Shown in pieces: positions 27,768 through 37,263 of a stretch of 64,000 nt of DNA; position 1 is the stretch's first letter, and every line of letters begins with the position of its first letter. Made by a program: the position numbers and the translations under genes. Where the stretch lies: positions 62,001 to 126,000 of the forward strand of contig NZ_NUNF01000032.1 of NCBI RefSeq assembly GCF_002585305.1, given 5' to 3'. Source of the stretch: Bacillus sp. AFS037270. Lineage in GTDB: Bacteria; Bacillota; Bacilli; Bacillales_B; DSM-18226. The notes under the pieces were generated by a model, which saw only the letters and a list, made by a program, of their open reading frames with translations, ran no database searches and had not been told where the DNA came from.

Positions 27768-28439
27768 TTGAATGAGAAAAAAGCAGTCGGAGAAAAAGCG
27801 GCCGATTATGTAAAAGATGGAATGGTCATTGGACTTGGGACGGGTTCAACTGTATTTTATACGATCACTAAACTAGGAAGATTAGTTCAACAAGGTCTCT
27901 CAATAAAAGGCATCCCAACTTCCTTGCAGACAGAGAAATTGGCTAGAGAGTTAGGTATTCCATTGGCTTCGTTTAAAGAAATAGACCATATTGATGTGGC
28001 GATAGATGGAGCTGATGAAGTAACCCCTGAATTAGACCTTATTAAAGGCGGCGGAGGTGCCCTTTTAAGAGAGAAAATCATCGCGAAAGCAGCTAATACA
28101 TTTATTGTTGTCGCCGACTCACAAAAACTAGTCGATACATTAGGAGCCTTCCCACTTCCCGTAGAAGTGGTGCCTTTTGGCATGGAAATGACACAAAAAT
28201 ATTTGGAAGTGCTTGGCGGTTCACCAAAGCTGCGGCAACACAATGGAAGTCCCTATCAAACAGATAATGGGAATTATATTTTTGACTGCAGCTTCCAAAA
28301 GATTACCCATCCTGGTGAGTTAGAAAGAGACCTGAATCTCATACCTGGTGTTGTGGATAATGGGTTATTTGTTGGAATGGCTGACATCGTCATTACCTTA
28401 AATGGACAAAAGGAAATTGACATTAATAGGCGAAAATAA
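27768..28439 (+). CDS. rpiA: Ribose-5-phosphate isomerase A
   Basis: This 223-residue enzyme interconverts ribose 5-phosphate and ribulose 5-phosphate. Motifs are typical of RpiA: VIGLGTGSTV (phosphate loop), DVAIDGADEV (catalytic Asp), LIKGGGGALLREKI (catalytic Glu and Lys) and the C-terminal GLFVGMAD. The start is taken as TTG 27768 with AAAGGGG about 10 bases upstream; a TTG at 27744 would add eight residues without a better ribosome site. It heads a pentose phosphate gene run. As far as I recall B. subtilis relies on the unrelated RpiB, so an rpiA here is notable. Confidence 0.9.
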   Translation: MNEKKAVGEKAADYVKDGMVIGLGTGSTVFYTITKLGRLVQQGLSIKGIPTSLQTEKLARELGIPLASFKEIDHIDVAIDGADEVTPELDLIKGGGGALLREKIIAKAANTFIVVADSQKLVDTLGAFPLPVEVVPFGMEMTQKYLEVLGGSPKLRQHNGSPYQTDNGNYIFDCSFQKITHPGELERDLNLIPGVVDNGLFVGMADIVITLNGQKEIDINRRK

Positions 28440-28515
28440 ATCGGGTTTGAATTAGGGAAAATAAATCAGTAGTACAATTTATAGATAATTTTTTCAATTA
28501 AGAGGAGAAACAAAA

Positions 28516-30027
28516 ATGGAATCAATGACTTTTGTATTATTTGGAGCAACGGGCGATTTAGCAAAGAGAAAAATATACCCGGCTCTTTATAATTTATATA
28601 TAGATCAAAAGCTGCCAAAACGCATTTCCTTTATTGGACTTGGCAGAGGTAATTTAACACATCTTGATTTTCAAGAAAAAGTAAAAGAATCTATCGTAGA
28701 GTACTCACGCCGCTTAGAGCATGAAGCGAGTCAAATGGGGGATTTTCTAAAGGATTTTCGTTTCAGTACATTAGATGTCAAACAACCAGAGGATTATCAA
28801 AAACTACTCAAATTGATCAAGGAAAGAGAAGAAGAACTGCAAATTGCGGAAAATCGCATGTTTTACCTGTCAGTTGCACCAGAATTCTTCGATACCATTG
28901 CGCTGAATATTAAACATAGCGGACTAGGTGCAACAAAGGGATGGAAACGATTAATCATCGAAAAACCATTTGGACATGACCTTCAGTCAGCTAGAGAGCT
29001 TAATGAAAAACTTAGCAGGGCCTTCGAAGAAGAAGAGATTTTTCGAATCGACCATTACCTAGGAAAGCCAATGGTTCAGAACCTCGAAGCGCTTGAATTT
29101 GCAAACCCCGTCCTACAGTCGATCTGGAATAAAGATCATATAGCGAATGTTCAAATTACTGCTAGCGAAACGGTTGGAGTTGAAAAAAGAGCAGGTTATT
29201 ACGATCAGGTGGGTGCTATTCGCGACATGGTACAAAATCATATGCTGCAAATGCTCATGATGACCGCGATGAACTTGCCTTACAAGGTAAATGCCGCTGA
29301 GATCAGAAATGAAAAACGTAAGGTAATGGAAGCCCTCCGCCCGGTAAGTAAAGAAAATGCTCAATTTCACATTGTTCGTGGACAGTATGCTTCTGGAGAG
29401 ATGGATGGGAAATTAGTAGCGGGCTATTGTGAGGAGCCGGGAGTAAATCCTTCTTCTCAAACAGATACATTTGTAGCTGCACGTTTATGGATTGATAATC
29501 CACTTTGGAGTGATGTTCCATTCTATATCCGGACTGGAAAAAGAATGAAAGAAAAGTCTACTCGCATCGTTATCGAATTTAAAAACAGCTTAAAACTTGT
29601 TTATAACCAAGATGAACAAAAAGTAGAGCCTAATTTATTAATCATTGAAATCAGCCCAGATGAAAATGTTACGCTGCAGTTGAATAGTAAGAATCCATTA
29701 AACGGGAAAATAAAACCTGTAAGGATAAATTTTTCTTGTGAAGATTCGAAGCACAAGGGATTAGGTATTCCTGAAGCTTACGAAAGACTGATTTATGATG
29801 CGGTAATCGGGGATTCTACTTTCTTTGCACATTGGAAAGAGGTTGAATTATCTTGGGAGTGGGTGCAGCCAATCCTGAATGCTTTTGAGGAAAATCGATT
29901 GCCTCTTCATGAATACTGGGCTGGTTCCTTTGGGCCTGAAGCCGCAGATTCCCTAATAGAAGAAAATGGGTTCAAATGGTGGTTGGACAATAGTCAAGAA
30001 AGCAAAGAGATCGCACATCAGAATTAA
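28516..30027 (+). CDS. zwf: Glucose-6-phosphate 1-dehydrogenase
   Basis: This 503-residue cytoplasmic enzyme oxidises glucose 6-phosphate to 6-phosphogluconolactone, making NADPH. The N-terminal nucleotide-binding motif is FGATGDLAKRKIYPALYNL, EKPFGHDL lies near residue 150, and the active-site signature RIDHYLGK near 180. Length is normal. AGAGGAG precedes the ATG. It is 76 bp after rpiA and 23 bp before tkt, implying one operon. No 6-phosphogluconolactonase gene is in the cluster. Confidence 0.95.
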   Translation: MESMTFVLFGATGDLAKRKIYPALYNLYIDQKLPKRISFIGLGRGNLTHLDFQEKVKESIVEYSRRLEHEASQMGDFLKDFRFSTLDVKQPEDYQKLLKLIKEREEELQIAENRMFYLSVAPEFFDTIALNIKHSGLGATKGWKRLIIEKPFGHDLQSARELNEKLSRAFEEEEIFRIDHYLGKPMVQNLEALEFANPVLQSIWNKDHIANVQITASETVGVEKRAGYYDQVGAIRDMVQNHMLQMLMMTAMNLPYKVNAAEIRNEKRKVMEALRPVSKENAQFHIVRGQYASGEMDGKLVAGYCEEPGVNPSSQTDTFVAARLWIDNPLWSDVPFYIRTGKRMKEKSTRIVIEFKNSLKLVYNQDEQKVEPNLLIIEISPDENVTLQLNSKNPLNGKIKPVRINFSCEDSKHKGLGIPEAYERLIYDAVIGDSTFFAHWKEVELSWEWVQPILNAFEENRLPLHEYWAGSFGPEAADSLIEENGFKWWLDNSQESKEIAHQN

Positions 30028-30050
30028 AGAAGCTCTAGGAGGAAAATGAG

Positions 30051-32045
30051 ATGACACAAAATATTGATAACTTGGCGGTAACAACGATTCGGACCTTATC
30101 CATTGATGCGGTCAATGCGGCCAATTCTGGCCATCCGGGTCTCCCGATGGGGGCAGCACCAATGGCCTATGCATTATGGGCGAACCATTTGAATCATAAT
30201 CCCAAAAATCCACACTGGTTTAACCGTGACCGATTCGTTTTATCTGCCGGTCATGGTTCCAGCTTATTATACAGCATGCTACATGTATTTGGGTATGATG
30301 TATCGATGGATGATTTGAAGAACTTCAGAAAATTGAATAGTAAAACCCCAGGCCATCCCGAATTCGGTCATACGCCTGGTGTTGAAGCGACGACTGGTCC
30401 ATTAGGACAAGGGATTGCCAATGCTGTAGGGATGGCTATGGCGGAAGCCCATCTAGCAGCCAAATTTAATAAAGAAGGATTTCCTGTAATTGATCATTAT
30501 ACCTATGCATTAGTGGGGGACGGCGACCTAATGGAAGGGGTTTCCTACGAAGCGATGTCAATGGCAGGGCATATGAAGCTAGGAAAGCTGGTAGTGTTAT
30601 ATGATTCCAATGATATCTCCCTTGATGGTGAATTGAACGTTTCCTTCTCTGAAGATGTCAAAAAAAGAGCAGAAGCTGCCCACTGGGACTATCTAAGAGT
30701 TGAAGATGGCAACGATATTGAGGCCATTACAAAGGCGATCCAATCGGCAAAACAAAATACGGACCAGCCAAGTTTGATCGAAATCAGAACAATCATTGGT
30801 TTCGGTAGTCCGAAAGTAGCAGGAACTAATAAAGCTCATGGTGCACCGCTTGGAGCAGAAGAAGGTAAAGTGACGAAACAGGCCTATAACTGGCTTTATG
30901 AAGAGGATTTCTACGTTCCAGATGAAGTAAAAGCCCATTTTGAACAATTACAGCGTAAGGGGATCGAAACAGAACAAAGCTGGAACCAATTATTTGATTC
31001 TTATCAAAAAGAGAATCCAGAATTGGCAGAACAGTTAACTAATGCGATTTCCGGAAAAGTCCTCATTGATGCCAACGATATTTTAACGTTTGATAGTGGC
31101 AAAGCGGTATCAACGCGTGTTGCCAGCGGGGATGCCATTAACCATTTTGTGAAATCCGTCCCAGCCATTTTTGGAGGCAGCGCAGACCTTTCTCACTCTA
31201 CGATGACTGAGATTAAAGGGGAACAAATTTACGCTGTTGAATCTTACGGTGCTCGTAATGTTTATTTCGGTGTCCGCGAGCATGCAATGGGTGCCGCAGC
31301 AAACGGGATGGCTTATCATGGCGGATTAAAGCCTTTTGTTAGTACATTCTTTGTATTCAATGATTATCTTCGTCCTTCTATTCGCTTAGCGGCTCTATCA
31401 AAACTTCCGGTTATCTATGTGTTTACACATGATTCCATCGCAGTTGGGGAAGATGGTCCAACACACGAGCCAGTGGAACATTTAGCTGCTCTTCGTGCGA
31501 TCCCTGGCCTAACTGTGATTAGACCAACAGATGCAAATGAAACAGCAAGTGCCTGGGCCTATGCTCTTCAACAAACAGAAGGACCAGTCGCCTTGGTTCT
31601 AAGCCGTCAAAACTTACCGGTATATAATGAAACGCAGGCTAATCTAGACAAGGTATCTAAGGGTGCTTATGTATTAACCGAAACCAATTCGAACCCTAAT
31701 GTAATCTTAATGGCCACAGGCTCTGAGGTCTCCTTGGCTGTTAATGCAAAGACCGAGCTTGAAAAAGAAGATATTTCAGTTCGGATTGTCGCAATGCCAA
31801 GCTGGGAATTGTTTAACAAGCAATCAGCTGATTACAAAGAGGCTGTGCTCCCTTCTTCGGTGACAAAACGTGTGGCAATCGAAATGGGGATCCGATTAGG
31901 ATGGGAACGCTATGTTGGTTTTGAAGGAAAAGTCCTTTCGATTGAGTCCTTCGGTGCCTCAGGAGATGGTGCATCCGTCATGAAACATTTTGGCTTTACG
32001 ACTGAAAATGTCGTTCATATCACCAAAGCCGTTTTAAATAAGTAA
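30051..32045 (+). CDS. tkt: Transketolase
   Basis: This 664-residue thiamine-diphosphate enzyme transfers two-carbon units between pentose, tetrose and hexose phosphates. The N-terminal substrate region is [17 protein letters not shown], the TPP motif starts at [19 protein letters not shown], and the C-terminal pyrimidine domain includes [16 protein letters not shown] (catalytic Glu) and [17 protein letters not shown]. Length is typical (about 665). AGGAGG lies 8 bases upstream of the ATG. It sits between zwf and gnd. Confidence 0.95.
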   Translation: MTQNIDNLAVTTIRTLSIDAVNAANSGHPGLPMGAAPMAYALWANHLNHNPKNPHWFNRDRFVLSAGHGSSLLYSMLHVFGYDVSMDDLKNFRKLNSKTPGHPEFGHTPGVEATTGPLGQGIANAVGMAMAEAHLAAKFNKEGFPVIDHYTYALVGDGDLMEGVSYEAMSMAGHMKLGKLVVLYDSNDISLDGELNVSFSEDVKKRAEAAHWDYLRVEDGNDIEAITKAIQSAKQNTDQPSLIEIRTIIGFGSPKVAGTNKAHGAPLGAEEGKVTKQAYNWLYEEDFYVPDEVKAHFEQLQRKGIETEQSWNQLFDSYQKENPELAEQLTNAISGKVLIDANDILTFDSGKAVSTRVASGDAINHFVKSVPAIFGGSADLSHSTMTEIKGEQIYAVESYGARNVYFGVREHAMGAAANGMAYHGGLKPFVSTFFVFNDYLRPSIRLAALSKLPVIYVFTHDSIAVGEDGPTHEPVEHLAALRAIPGLTVIRPTDANETASAWAYALQQTEGPVALVLSRQNLPVYNETQANLDKVSKGAYVLTETNSNPNVILMATGSEVSLAVNAKTELEKEDISVRIVAMPSWELFNKQSADYKEAVLPSSVTKRVAIEMGIRLGWERYVGFEGKVLSIESFGASGDGASVMKHFGFTTENVVHITKAVLNK

Positions 32046-32066
32046 AAAAAGCTGGGGGAATATATC

Positions 32067-32966
32067 ATGAAAGTAGGATTAATTGGTCTAGGAAAAATGG
32101 GTTTTAACCTAGGACAAAATCTAATCGAACACAACCATGAAGTAGTAGCATTCGATGTAAACCCTAGTGCTGTTGAGGATATGAAAAAACAAGGTGCAGC
32201 AGGCGTTTCAAGCTTTAAAGAACTTGTTCAATCGTTAAATCAGCCAAGAATTCTTTGGATAATGGTTCCACACGCACATGTGGATTCCGTGATTGGTGAA
32301 ATTCTCCCGTTTTTAAATGAAGGAGATATTGTCATTGAAGCAGGGAATTCCCATTATAAAGAATCTACCCAACGTTATAACGAATTGAAGGGAATTGGGG
32401 TTCATTTTATGGATGCTGGTACTTCAGGCGGTATGGAAGGTGCACGGCACGGGGCTTGCTATATGGTTGGCGGTGATCCTGAGGCTTGGGAAATCGTTGA
32501 GCCTCTTTTTAGAGATACATCCGTACAAAATGGATATCTTTACGCTGGTAAAGCCGGCAGCGGCCACTTCCTAAAGATGGTTCATAATGGAATTGAATAT
32601 GCCATGATGGCTGCGATAGGGGAAGGATTTGAAGTCCTTGAGAAAAGTGATTTCAATTACGATTATGAAAAAGTAGCCAGAGTTTGGAATAACGGTTCTG
32701 TCATCCGCTCCTGGCTGATGGAATTAACAGAAAATGCTTTCTCAAAATATCCGAATTTGGATGAAATTAAAGGGATTATGCATTCTTCTGGTGAAGGGAA
32801 ATGGACAGTTGAAACAGCCCTTGACCTTCAAACTGCGACTCCCGTTATTGCTCTTTCATTAATGATGCGTTATCGTTCTTTAGAGAATGACACCTTTACA
32901 GGAAAAGTGGTAGCCGCCTTAAGAAATCAATTTGGTGGACATGCGGTCGAAAAAGAGTCAAAATAA
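32067..32966 (+). CDS. gnd: 6-phosphogluconate dehydrogenase, short (YqeC-like) form
   Basis: The 299-residue enzyme decarboxylates 6-phosphogluconate to ribulose 5-phosphate. It opens with the Rossmann motif GLIGLGKMGFNLGQNL. Substrate and catalytic segments are GTSGGMEGARHGACYMVGG, GHFLKMVHNGIEYAMM (Lys/Asn) and SSGEGKWTVE. The length and single C-terminal domain place it with the short, often NAD-preferring dehydrogenases such as YqeC, rather than the about 470-residue GndA type. It lies 21 bp after tkt and 30 bp before the transaldolase gene. Cofactor choice is inferred from subfamily. Confidence 0.92.
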   Translation: MKVGLIGLGKMGFNLGQNLIEHNHEVVAFDVNPSAVEDMKKQGAAGVSSFKELVQSLNQPRILWIMVPHAHVDSVIGEILPFLNEGDIVIEAGNSHYKESTQRYNELKGIGVHFMDAGTSGGMEGARHGACYMVGGDPEAWEIVEPLFRDTSVQNGYLYAGKAGSGHFLKMVHNGIEYAMMAAIGEGFEVLEKSDFNYDYEKVARVWNNGSVIRSWLMELTENAFSKYPNLDEIKGIMHSSGEGKWTVETALDLQTATPVIALSLMMRYRSLENDTFTGKVVAALRNQFGGHAVEKESK

Positions 32967-32996
32967 GAGGGTATAATATGAATTGGAGGAAATGAA

Positions 32997-33659
32997 ATGA
33001 AATTTTTTATCGACACTGCAAATTTAGACGAAATTAAAAAGGCATATAAAATCGGGGTTTTATCAGGTGTTACTACAAACCCTTCCTTGGTTGCTAAAGA
33101 GGGAGTTAAATTTGAAGATCGTATTGCTGAAATTTTAAATGCTGTTCCAGAAGTTGAGTCTGTTTCTGCAGAAGTAACTCCAAACGCTTTAACAGCTGAA
33201 CAAATGATTGCAGAAGCAAACGAACTCATCAAAATTAATGGCGGAGATAAAAATATCACCATTAAACTTCCAATGACATTGGATGGGTTAGAGGCATGCC
33301 GCTACCTTACTAAAAAAGGTGTTAAAACAAATGTTACCCTTATTTTTACTGTCAACCAAGCGTTATTGGCAGCACGTGCTGGCGCAACCTATGTTTCCCC
33401 ATTCTTGGGCCGTTTAGATGATATTAGCGAAGATGGTGTACAACTTGTTGCAAAAATTGCTGAATTGTTCCGTGTTCAAAATTTAAATTCACAAATCATT
33501 GCAGCATCCGTTCGTCACCCAGACCATGTTACTCGTGTAGCATTAGCTGGCGCTCATATTGCAACCATTCCATTTAAAGTAATTGAGCAATTATCAAAAC
33601 ACCCATTAACTGATCAAGGTATTGAAAAGTTTGCTGCTGATTGGAAAAATGCTCTTTAA
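32997..33659 (+). CDS. tal: Transaldolase, fructose-6-phosphate-aldolase-like (small) type
   Basis: This 220-residue TIM-barrel enzyme moves a dihydroxyacetone unit between sugar phosphates. It starts [16 protein letters not shown], has [13 protein letters not shown], the Schiff-base Lys in NITIKLPMT (near residue 86) and [11 protein letters not shown]. The length is that of the small microbial transaldolase/FSA family (about 212-220, like YwjH) rather than the 315-residue TalB type. GGAGG precedes the ATG. It is last in the pentose phosphate run and is followed by a strong terminator. Confidence 0.93.
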   Translation: MKFFIDTANLDEIKKAYKIGVLSGVTTNPSLVAKEGVKFEDRIAEILNAVPEVESVSAEVTPNALTAEQMIAEANELIKINGGDKNITIKLPMTLDGLEACRYLTKKGVKTNVTLIFTVNQALLAARAGATYVSPFLGRLDDISEDGVQLVAKIAELFRVQNLNSQIIAASVRHPDHVTRVALAGAHIATIPFKVIEQLSKHPLTDQGIEKFAADWKNAL

Positions 33660-33668
33660 TTATTATTA

Positions 33669-33722
33669 AAAAGCCAAAAGGGTTAGAGATCTTTTAAAAA
33701 GACTTCTAACCCTTTTGCTTTT
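33669..33722 (+). terminator. Rho-independent terminator of the pentose phosphate operon
   Basis: CAAAAGGGTTAGA (33675-33687) and TCTAACCCTTTTG (33705-33717) are perfect complements, followed by CTTTTATT. Confidence 0.85.
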
Positions 33723-33765
33723 ATTGTATTACACATATCCTTTCTTTTATGATGATTACCTAATC

Positions 33766-33812
33766 AAAAAGAGACAAAACGAGACATCTGTCTCGTTTTG
33801 TCTCTTTTTTTG
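33766..33812. promoter_or_regulatory. Near-perfect palindrome upstream of acoA: candidate AcoR enhancer site or second terminator
   Basis: AAAAAGAGACAAAACGAGACA and its exact complement flank a 2-base centre at about 33787. The right arm runs into a T-tract, as in a terminator. A terminator for the upstream operon already exists at 33669-33722, and the palindrome centre lies about 95 bases before the expected start of the sigma-54 promoter. That is a normal position for an enhancer site bound by AcoR. Confidence 0.6.
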
Positions 33813-33856
33813 TTCGTTCATTTTTGTTGAATGTTGAAATGGTCCGGTTTAAATTC

Positions 33857-33873
33857 TTGGCATGGTTCTTGCA
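33857..33873 (+). promoter_or_regulatory. Sigma-54 (-24/-12) promoter of acoABCL
   Basis: TTGGCATGGTTCTTGCA contains GG and GC with exactly 10 bases between them, close to the TGGCAC-N5-TTGCA consensus. It lies 42 bp before the acoA ATG. An AcoR-type sigma-54 activator gene is encoded at the end of the same cluster. Confidence 0.88.
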
Positions 33874-33915
33874 ACTATAAAAGTTGTAATCAATTTTATC
33901 GGGGAGGTTGAAATA

Positions 33916-34908
33916 ATGAGAACGTTGGAAAGCAAAGATGTAGCTTTAACTAAGGAAAAAGCACAGTGGATGTATCAAAAAATGTTAGAAATCCGTAAAT
34001 TTGAGGATAGGGTCCATGAGCTATTTGCCCAAGGAATCTTGCCTGGATTTGTTCACTTATATGCTGGAGAAGAGGCAGTAGCCGTTGGGGTTTGTGCCCA
34101 TTTAAATGATAAAGATAGTATTACAAGCACCCATCGCGGACATGGGCACTGTATTGCAAAAGGCTGCGATTTAAACGGTATGATGGCTGAAATTTATGGG
34201 AAAGTTACGGGGTTATGTAAAGGAAAAGGAGGATCCATGCATATTGCGGACCTTGACAAAGGGATGCTTGGGGCAAATGGAATTGTTGGCGGCGGATTTC
34301 CACTCGTATGCGGTTCAGCTCTAACTGCCAAGTATAAAAAGACAGATAATGTAAGCGTTTGCTTCTTTGGCGACGGTGCTCAAAACCACGGGACATTCCA
34401 TGAAGGAATAAATCTAGCTGCCATTTGGAAGCTTCCAGTTGTTTTCGTTGCAGAAAATAATGGTTATGCAGAAGCTACACCATTTTCATACGCATCCAGC
34501 TGTAAATCAATTGTGGATCGTGCGATTGGTTATAACATTCCTGGGATTAAGGTTGACGGAAAGGATGTTTTGGCTGTTTACCAGGCGGCGGAAGAAGCGG
34601 TTCAAAGAGCGCGGCGTGGTGAAGGCCCAACCTTAATTGAGTGTGTGACTTATCGTAATTACGGACACTTTGAGGGAGATGCCCAGAAATACAAAACAGA
34701 GCATGAAAAAACAGAGCATAAGCAAGAAAAAGACGCCATTCTTTTATTTAGAAATCATTTATTAAATGAGCAGCTTATGGCTGAAAAAGAATTAATTTCG
34801 TTAGAAGAATCTGTCCAAGAAGCTGTTAACCAAGCGGTGAAATTTAGTGAAGAGAGTCCATATCCAAGTCCCTCGGAATTGTTAACCGATGTCTACGTTT
34901 CCTATTAA
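33916..34908 (+). CDS. acoA: Acetoin dehydrogenase E1 component, alpha subunit
   Basis: This 330-residue thiamine-diphosphate subunit, with AcoB, cleaves acetoin to acetaldehyde and an acetyl group passed to E2. The TPP-binding motif runs from FFGDGAQNHGTFHEG to FVAENN. TSTHRGHGHCIAKG and KGKGGSMHI are E1-alpha signatures of acetoin rather than pyruvate dehydrogenases. The ATG at 33916 has GGGGAGG 8 bases upstream; an upstream in-frame ATG would lie inside the sigma-54 promoter. It is the first gene of acoABCL. Confidence 0.92.
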   Translation: MRTLESKDVALTKEKAQWMYQKMLEIRKFEDRVHELFAQGILPGFVHLYAGEEAVAVGVCAHLNDKDSITSTHRGHGHCIAKGCDLNGMMAEIYGKVTGLCKGKGGSMHIADLDKGMLGANGIVGGGFPLVCGSALTAKYKKTDNVSVCFFGDGAQNHGTFHEGINLAAIWKLPVVFVAENNGYAEATPFSYASSCKSIVDRAIGYNIPGIKVDGKDVLAVYQAAEEAVQRARRGEGPTLIECVTYRNYGHFEGDAQKYKTEHEKTEHKQEKDAILLFRNHLLNEQLMAEKELISLEESVQEAVNQAVKFSEESPYPSPSELLTDVYVSY

Positions 34909-34978
34909 TTAATGGAAACTTGTAGAAGGGGAACTAAAAAATAATTTCTGATTTTTCAATTAAAAGGAGGAATCAATC

Positions 34979-36007
34979 ATGACTAGAAAATTGAGTATGT
35001 CAGCCGCCATAAATGAGGCGATGAAACTTGCAATGCGTAAGGACGAGAATGTCATTCTAATGGGTGAGGATGTTGCTGGTGGAGCTCAGGTCGATCACTT
35101 GCAAGATGAAGATGCATGGGGAGGTGTACTTGGGGTCACCAAAGGGCTTGTTCAGGAATTTGGACGTGAGAGAATACTAGATACACCGATTACCGAAGCA
35201 GGTTATATGGGTGCGGCAATGGCCGCAGCATCTACTGGTCTACGACCAATTGCAGAGTTAATGTTTAATGACTTTATCGGAAGCTGTTTAGATGAAGTAT
35301 TAAATCAGGGAGCAAAGTTTCGCTATATGTTTGGCGGCAAGGCGCAGGTTCCAGTTACAATTCGGACTATGCACGGGGCTGGATTTAGAGCGGCTGCCCA
35401 GCATTCGCAAAGTCTTTATGCATTGTTTACGGCCATTCCTGGCGTGAAAGTGGTTGTTCCATCCACGCCATATGAGGCAAAAGGATTATTACTTGCTGCG
35501 ATTGAAGACAACGACCCGGTCATCTTTTTTGAAGATAAGACTCTTTATAATATGACAGGTGATGTTCCAGAAGATTATTATACAATCCCATTAGGAAAAG
35601 CAGATATCAAGCGGGAGGGAACGGACGTCACGATAGTAGCTATCGGTAAACAGGTTCATACCGCATTAGAGGCGTCTTCACAACTATCTGCTAAAGGAAT
35701 TGAAGTAGAAATTGTGGACCCTCGCAGTCTATCACCATTGGATGAAAGAACAATACTTACCTCTGTAGAAAAAACTAACCGTTTAATCGTCATTGATGAA
35801 GCTAATCCAAGATGTAGCATCGCTACGGATATTGCGGCACTTGTGGCGGATAAGGGTTTCGATTATCTAGATGCACCAATTAAACGCATTACCGCACCAC
35901 ATACTCCAGTGCCGTTCTCTCCTGCACTTGAAGATCTTTATTTGCCTACACCAGAGAGAGTAGTTAGGGTAGTAACAGAGCTAGTAGGTGCACCATTAGA
36001 AGTGTAA
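34979..36007 (+). CDS. acoB: Acetoin dehydrogenase E1 component, beta subunit
   Basis: This 342-residue beta subunit completes the E1 active site. Family motifs are visible: MGEDVAGGAQVDHLQD near the N-terminus, DTPITEAGYMGAAMAAA (Glu for TPP activation), MFNDFIG and VDPRSLSPLDE. The transketolase C-domain spans about 210-335. AGGAGG lies 8 bases before the ATG. It follows acoA by 70 bp and precedes the E2 gene by 20 bp. Confidence 0.93.
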   Translation: MTRKLSMSAAINEAMKLAMRKDENVILMGEDVAGGAQVDHLQDEDAWGGVLGVTKGLVQEFGRERILDTPITEAGYMGAAMAAASTGLRPIAELMFNDFIGSCLDEVLNQGAKFRYMFGGKAQVPVTIRTMHGAGFRAAAQHSQSLYALFTAIPGVKVVVPSTPYEAKGLLLAAIEDNDPVIFFEDKTLYNMTGDVPEDYYTIPLGKADIKREGTDVTIVAIGKQVHTALEASSQLSAKGIEVEIVDPRSLSPLDERTILTSVEKTNRLIVIDEANPRCSIATDIAALVADKGFDYLDAPIKRITAPHTPVPFSPALEDLYLPTPERVVRVVTELVGAPLEV

Positions 36008-36027
36008 AGGGGAAGGGGAGACAAGGA

Positions 36028-37248
36028 ATGGCAGTAGAAGTAGTCATGCCGAAACTGGGAATGGCCATGAAAGAAGGAACGGTTTCCTTATGGAACAAGG
36101 GAGTCGGGGATTCAGTTGAAAAGGGAGAACCTATTGCTAGCGTCAATTCAGAGAAAATTGAAATTGACGTAGAATCTCCAGCAGAGGGAACAGTATTGAA
36201 AATTACTGTTCCCGAGGGAGAAGGGGTACCGCCTGGAACTGTCATTTGTTTTATTGGGAAACCTGGTGAAGAAGTAGCTGTGGGGCAGGCTTTAGTCCCT
36301 GTACAAAAGCCTGAAGTGGAAAATGAGGCTTCTGCAAACAAACCTTCGGAATCAATACCAGCCAGAAAAGCAGGAGAACGAGTGAAAATTTCCCCAATTG
36401 CTAAAAAGATGGCTGAGGCAGCTAACCTTAATATTGAGGAAATCCAGGGTTCAGGACCTGGAGGAAGGATTACCAAAGAGGACGTTCAGGATGCATTAAA
36501 GAAGTCATCTATTCAGAAGAAAGAAAAAAGTGAAGAAAAACCGGTGGGATTGCAAGAAGAGACACAACAAGTAACTGTCAGCGGAATCCGTAAGGTTATT
36601 GCCGCACGTATGTACGATAGTTTACAAAAAACCGCTCAGTTAACCATAAATATGAAAATAGATGTAACTGAACTCATTGCTTTACAAAAACAAACAGCCG
36701 AAACCATTAAAAATCGTTATGATCAAAAATTAACATTGACCGACTATATCGCACGAGCAGTTGTCCTTTCACTTCAGCAGCATCAGCAAATGAACAGTGC
36801 ATTGATTGACGATAAAATTCATTTGTTTAAGTCTGTTCATCTTGGTATGGCCGTTGCGCTGGATAGAGGCTTGGTTGTTCCGGTTATTCGTAATGCCGAT
36901 ACTCACAAGTTGATTGATTTGTCACGAACTATTAAAGAGCTGGCGAAAAAGGCAAGACAAGGGCAGCTTTCGAATGAAGAGATGCAGGGTTCCACGTTTA
37001 CGATTAGTAATTTGGGTTCCTATGGTGTCGAACACTTTACACCAGTCTTAAATCCACCTGAAACAGGAATTCTAGGTGTGGGGGCTGTTTATGACACTCC
37101 AAGTTTTGTGGGTGATAAGGTAGAGCGAAGAAGCATTCTTCCGCTCAGTCTGACCTTTGACCACCGTGTGCTGGATGGTGCTCCGGCGGCAGCGTTTTTA
37201 CAAACTGTGAAACAGTACTTAGAAGAGCCAATAACCATGCTTTTATAG
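36028..37248 (+). CDS. acoC: Acetoin dehydrogenase E2 component (dihydrolipoyllysine acetyltransferase)
   Basis: The 406-residue core acyltransferase accepts the acetyl group from E1 and gives acetyl-CoA. The order is one lipoyl domain (1-80, lipoyl Lys43 in NSEKIEI), a flexible linker, a peripheral-subunit-binding domain (about 118-153, ISPIAKKMAEAANL to GRITKEDV) and the catalytic domain (about 180-406), with the active-site His and Asp in LTFDHRVLDGAPAA. Unlike some AcoC proteins of Gram-negative bacteria this is not an alpha/beta-hydrolase fusion; it is the Bacillus form. Confidence 0.93.
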   Translation: MAVEVVMPKLGMAMKEGTVSLWNKGVGDSVEKGEPIASVNSEKIEIDVESPAEGTVLKITVPEGEGVPPGTVICFIGKPGEEVAVGQALVPVQKPEVENEASANKPSESIPARKAGERVKISPIAKKMAEAANLNIEEIQGSGPGGRITKEDVQDALKKSSIQKKEKSEEKPVGLQEETQQVTVSGIRKVIAARMYDSLQKTAQLTINMKIDVTELIALQKQTAETIKNRYDQKLTLTDYIARAVVLSLQQHQQMNSALIDDKIHLFKSVHLGMAVALDRGLVVPVIRNADTHKLIDLSRTIKELAKKARQGQLSNEEMQGSTFTISNLGSYGVEHFTPVLNPPETGILGVGAVYDTPSFVGDKVERRSILPLSLTFDHRVLDGAPAAAFLQTVKQYLEEPITMLL

Positions 37249-37263
37249 AAAGAAGGGATTGCC

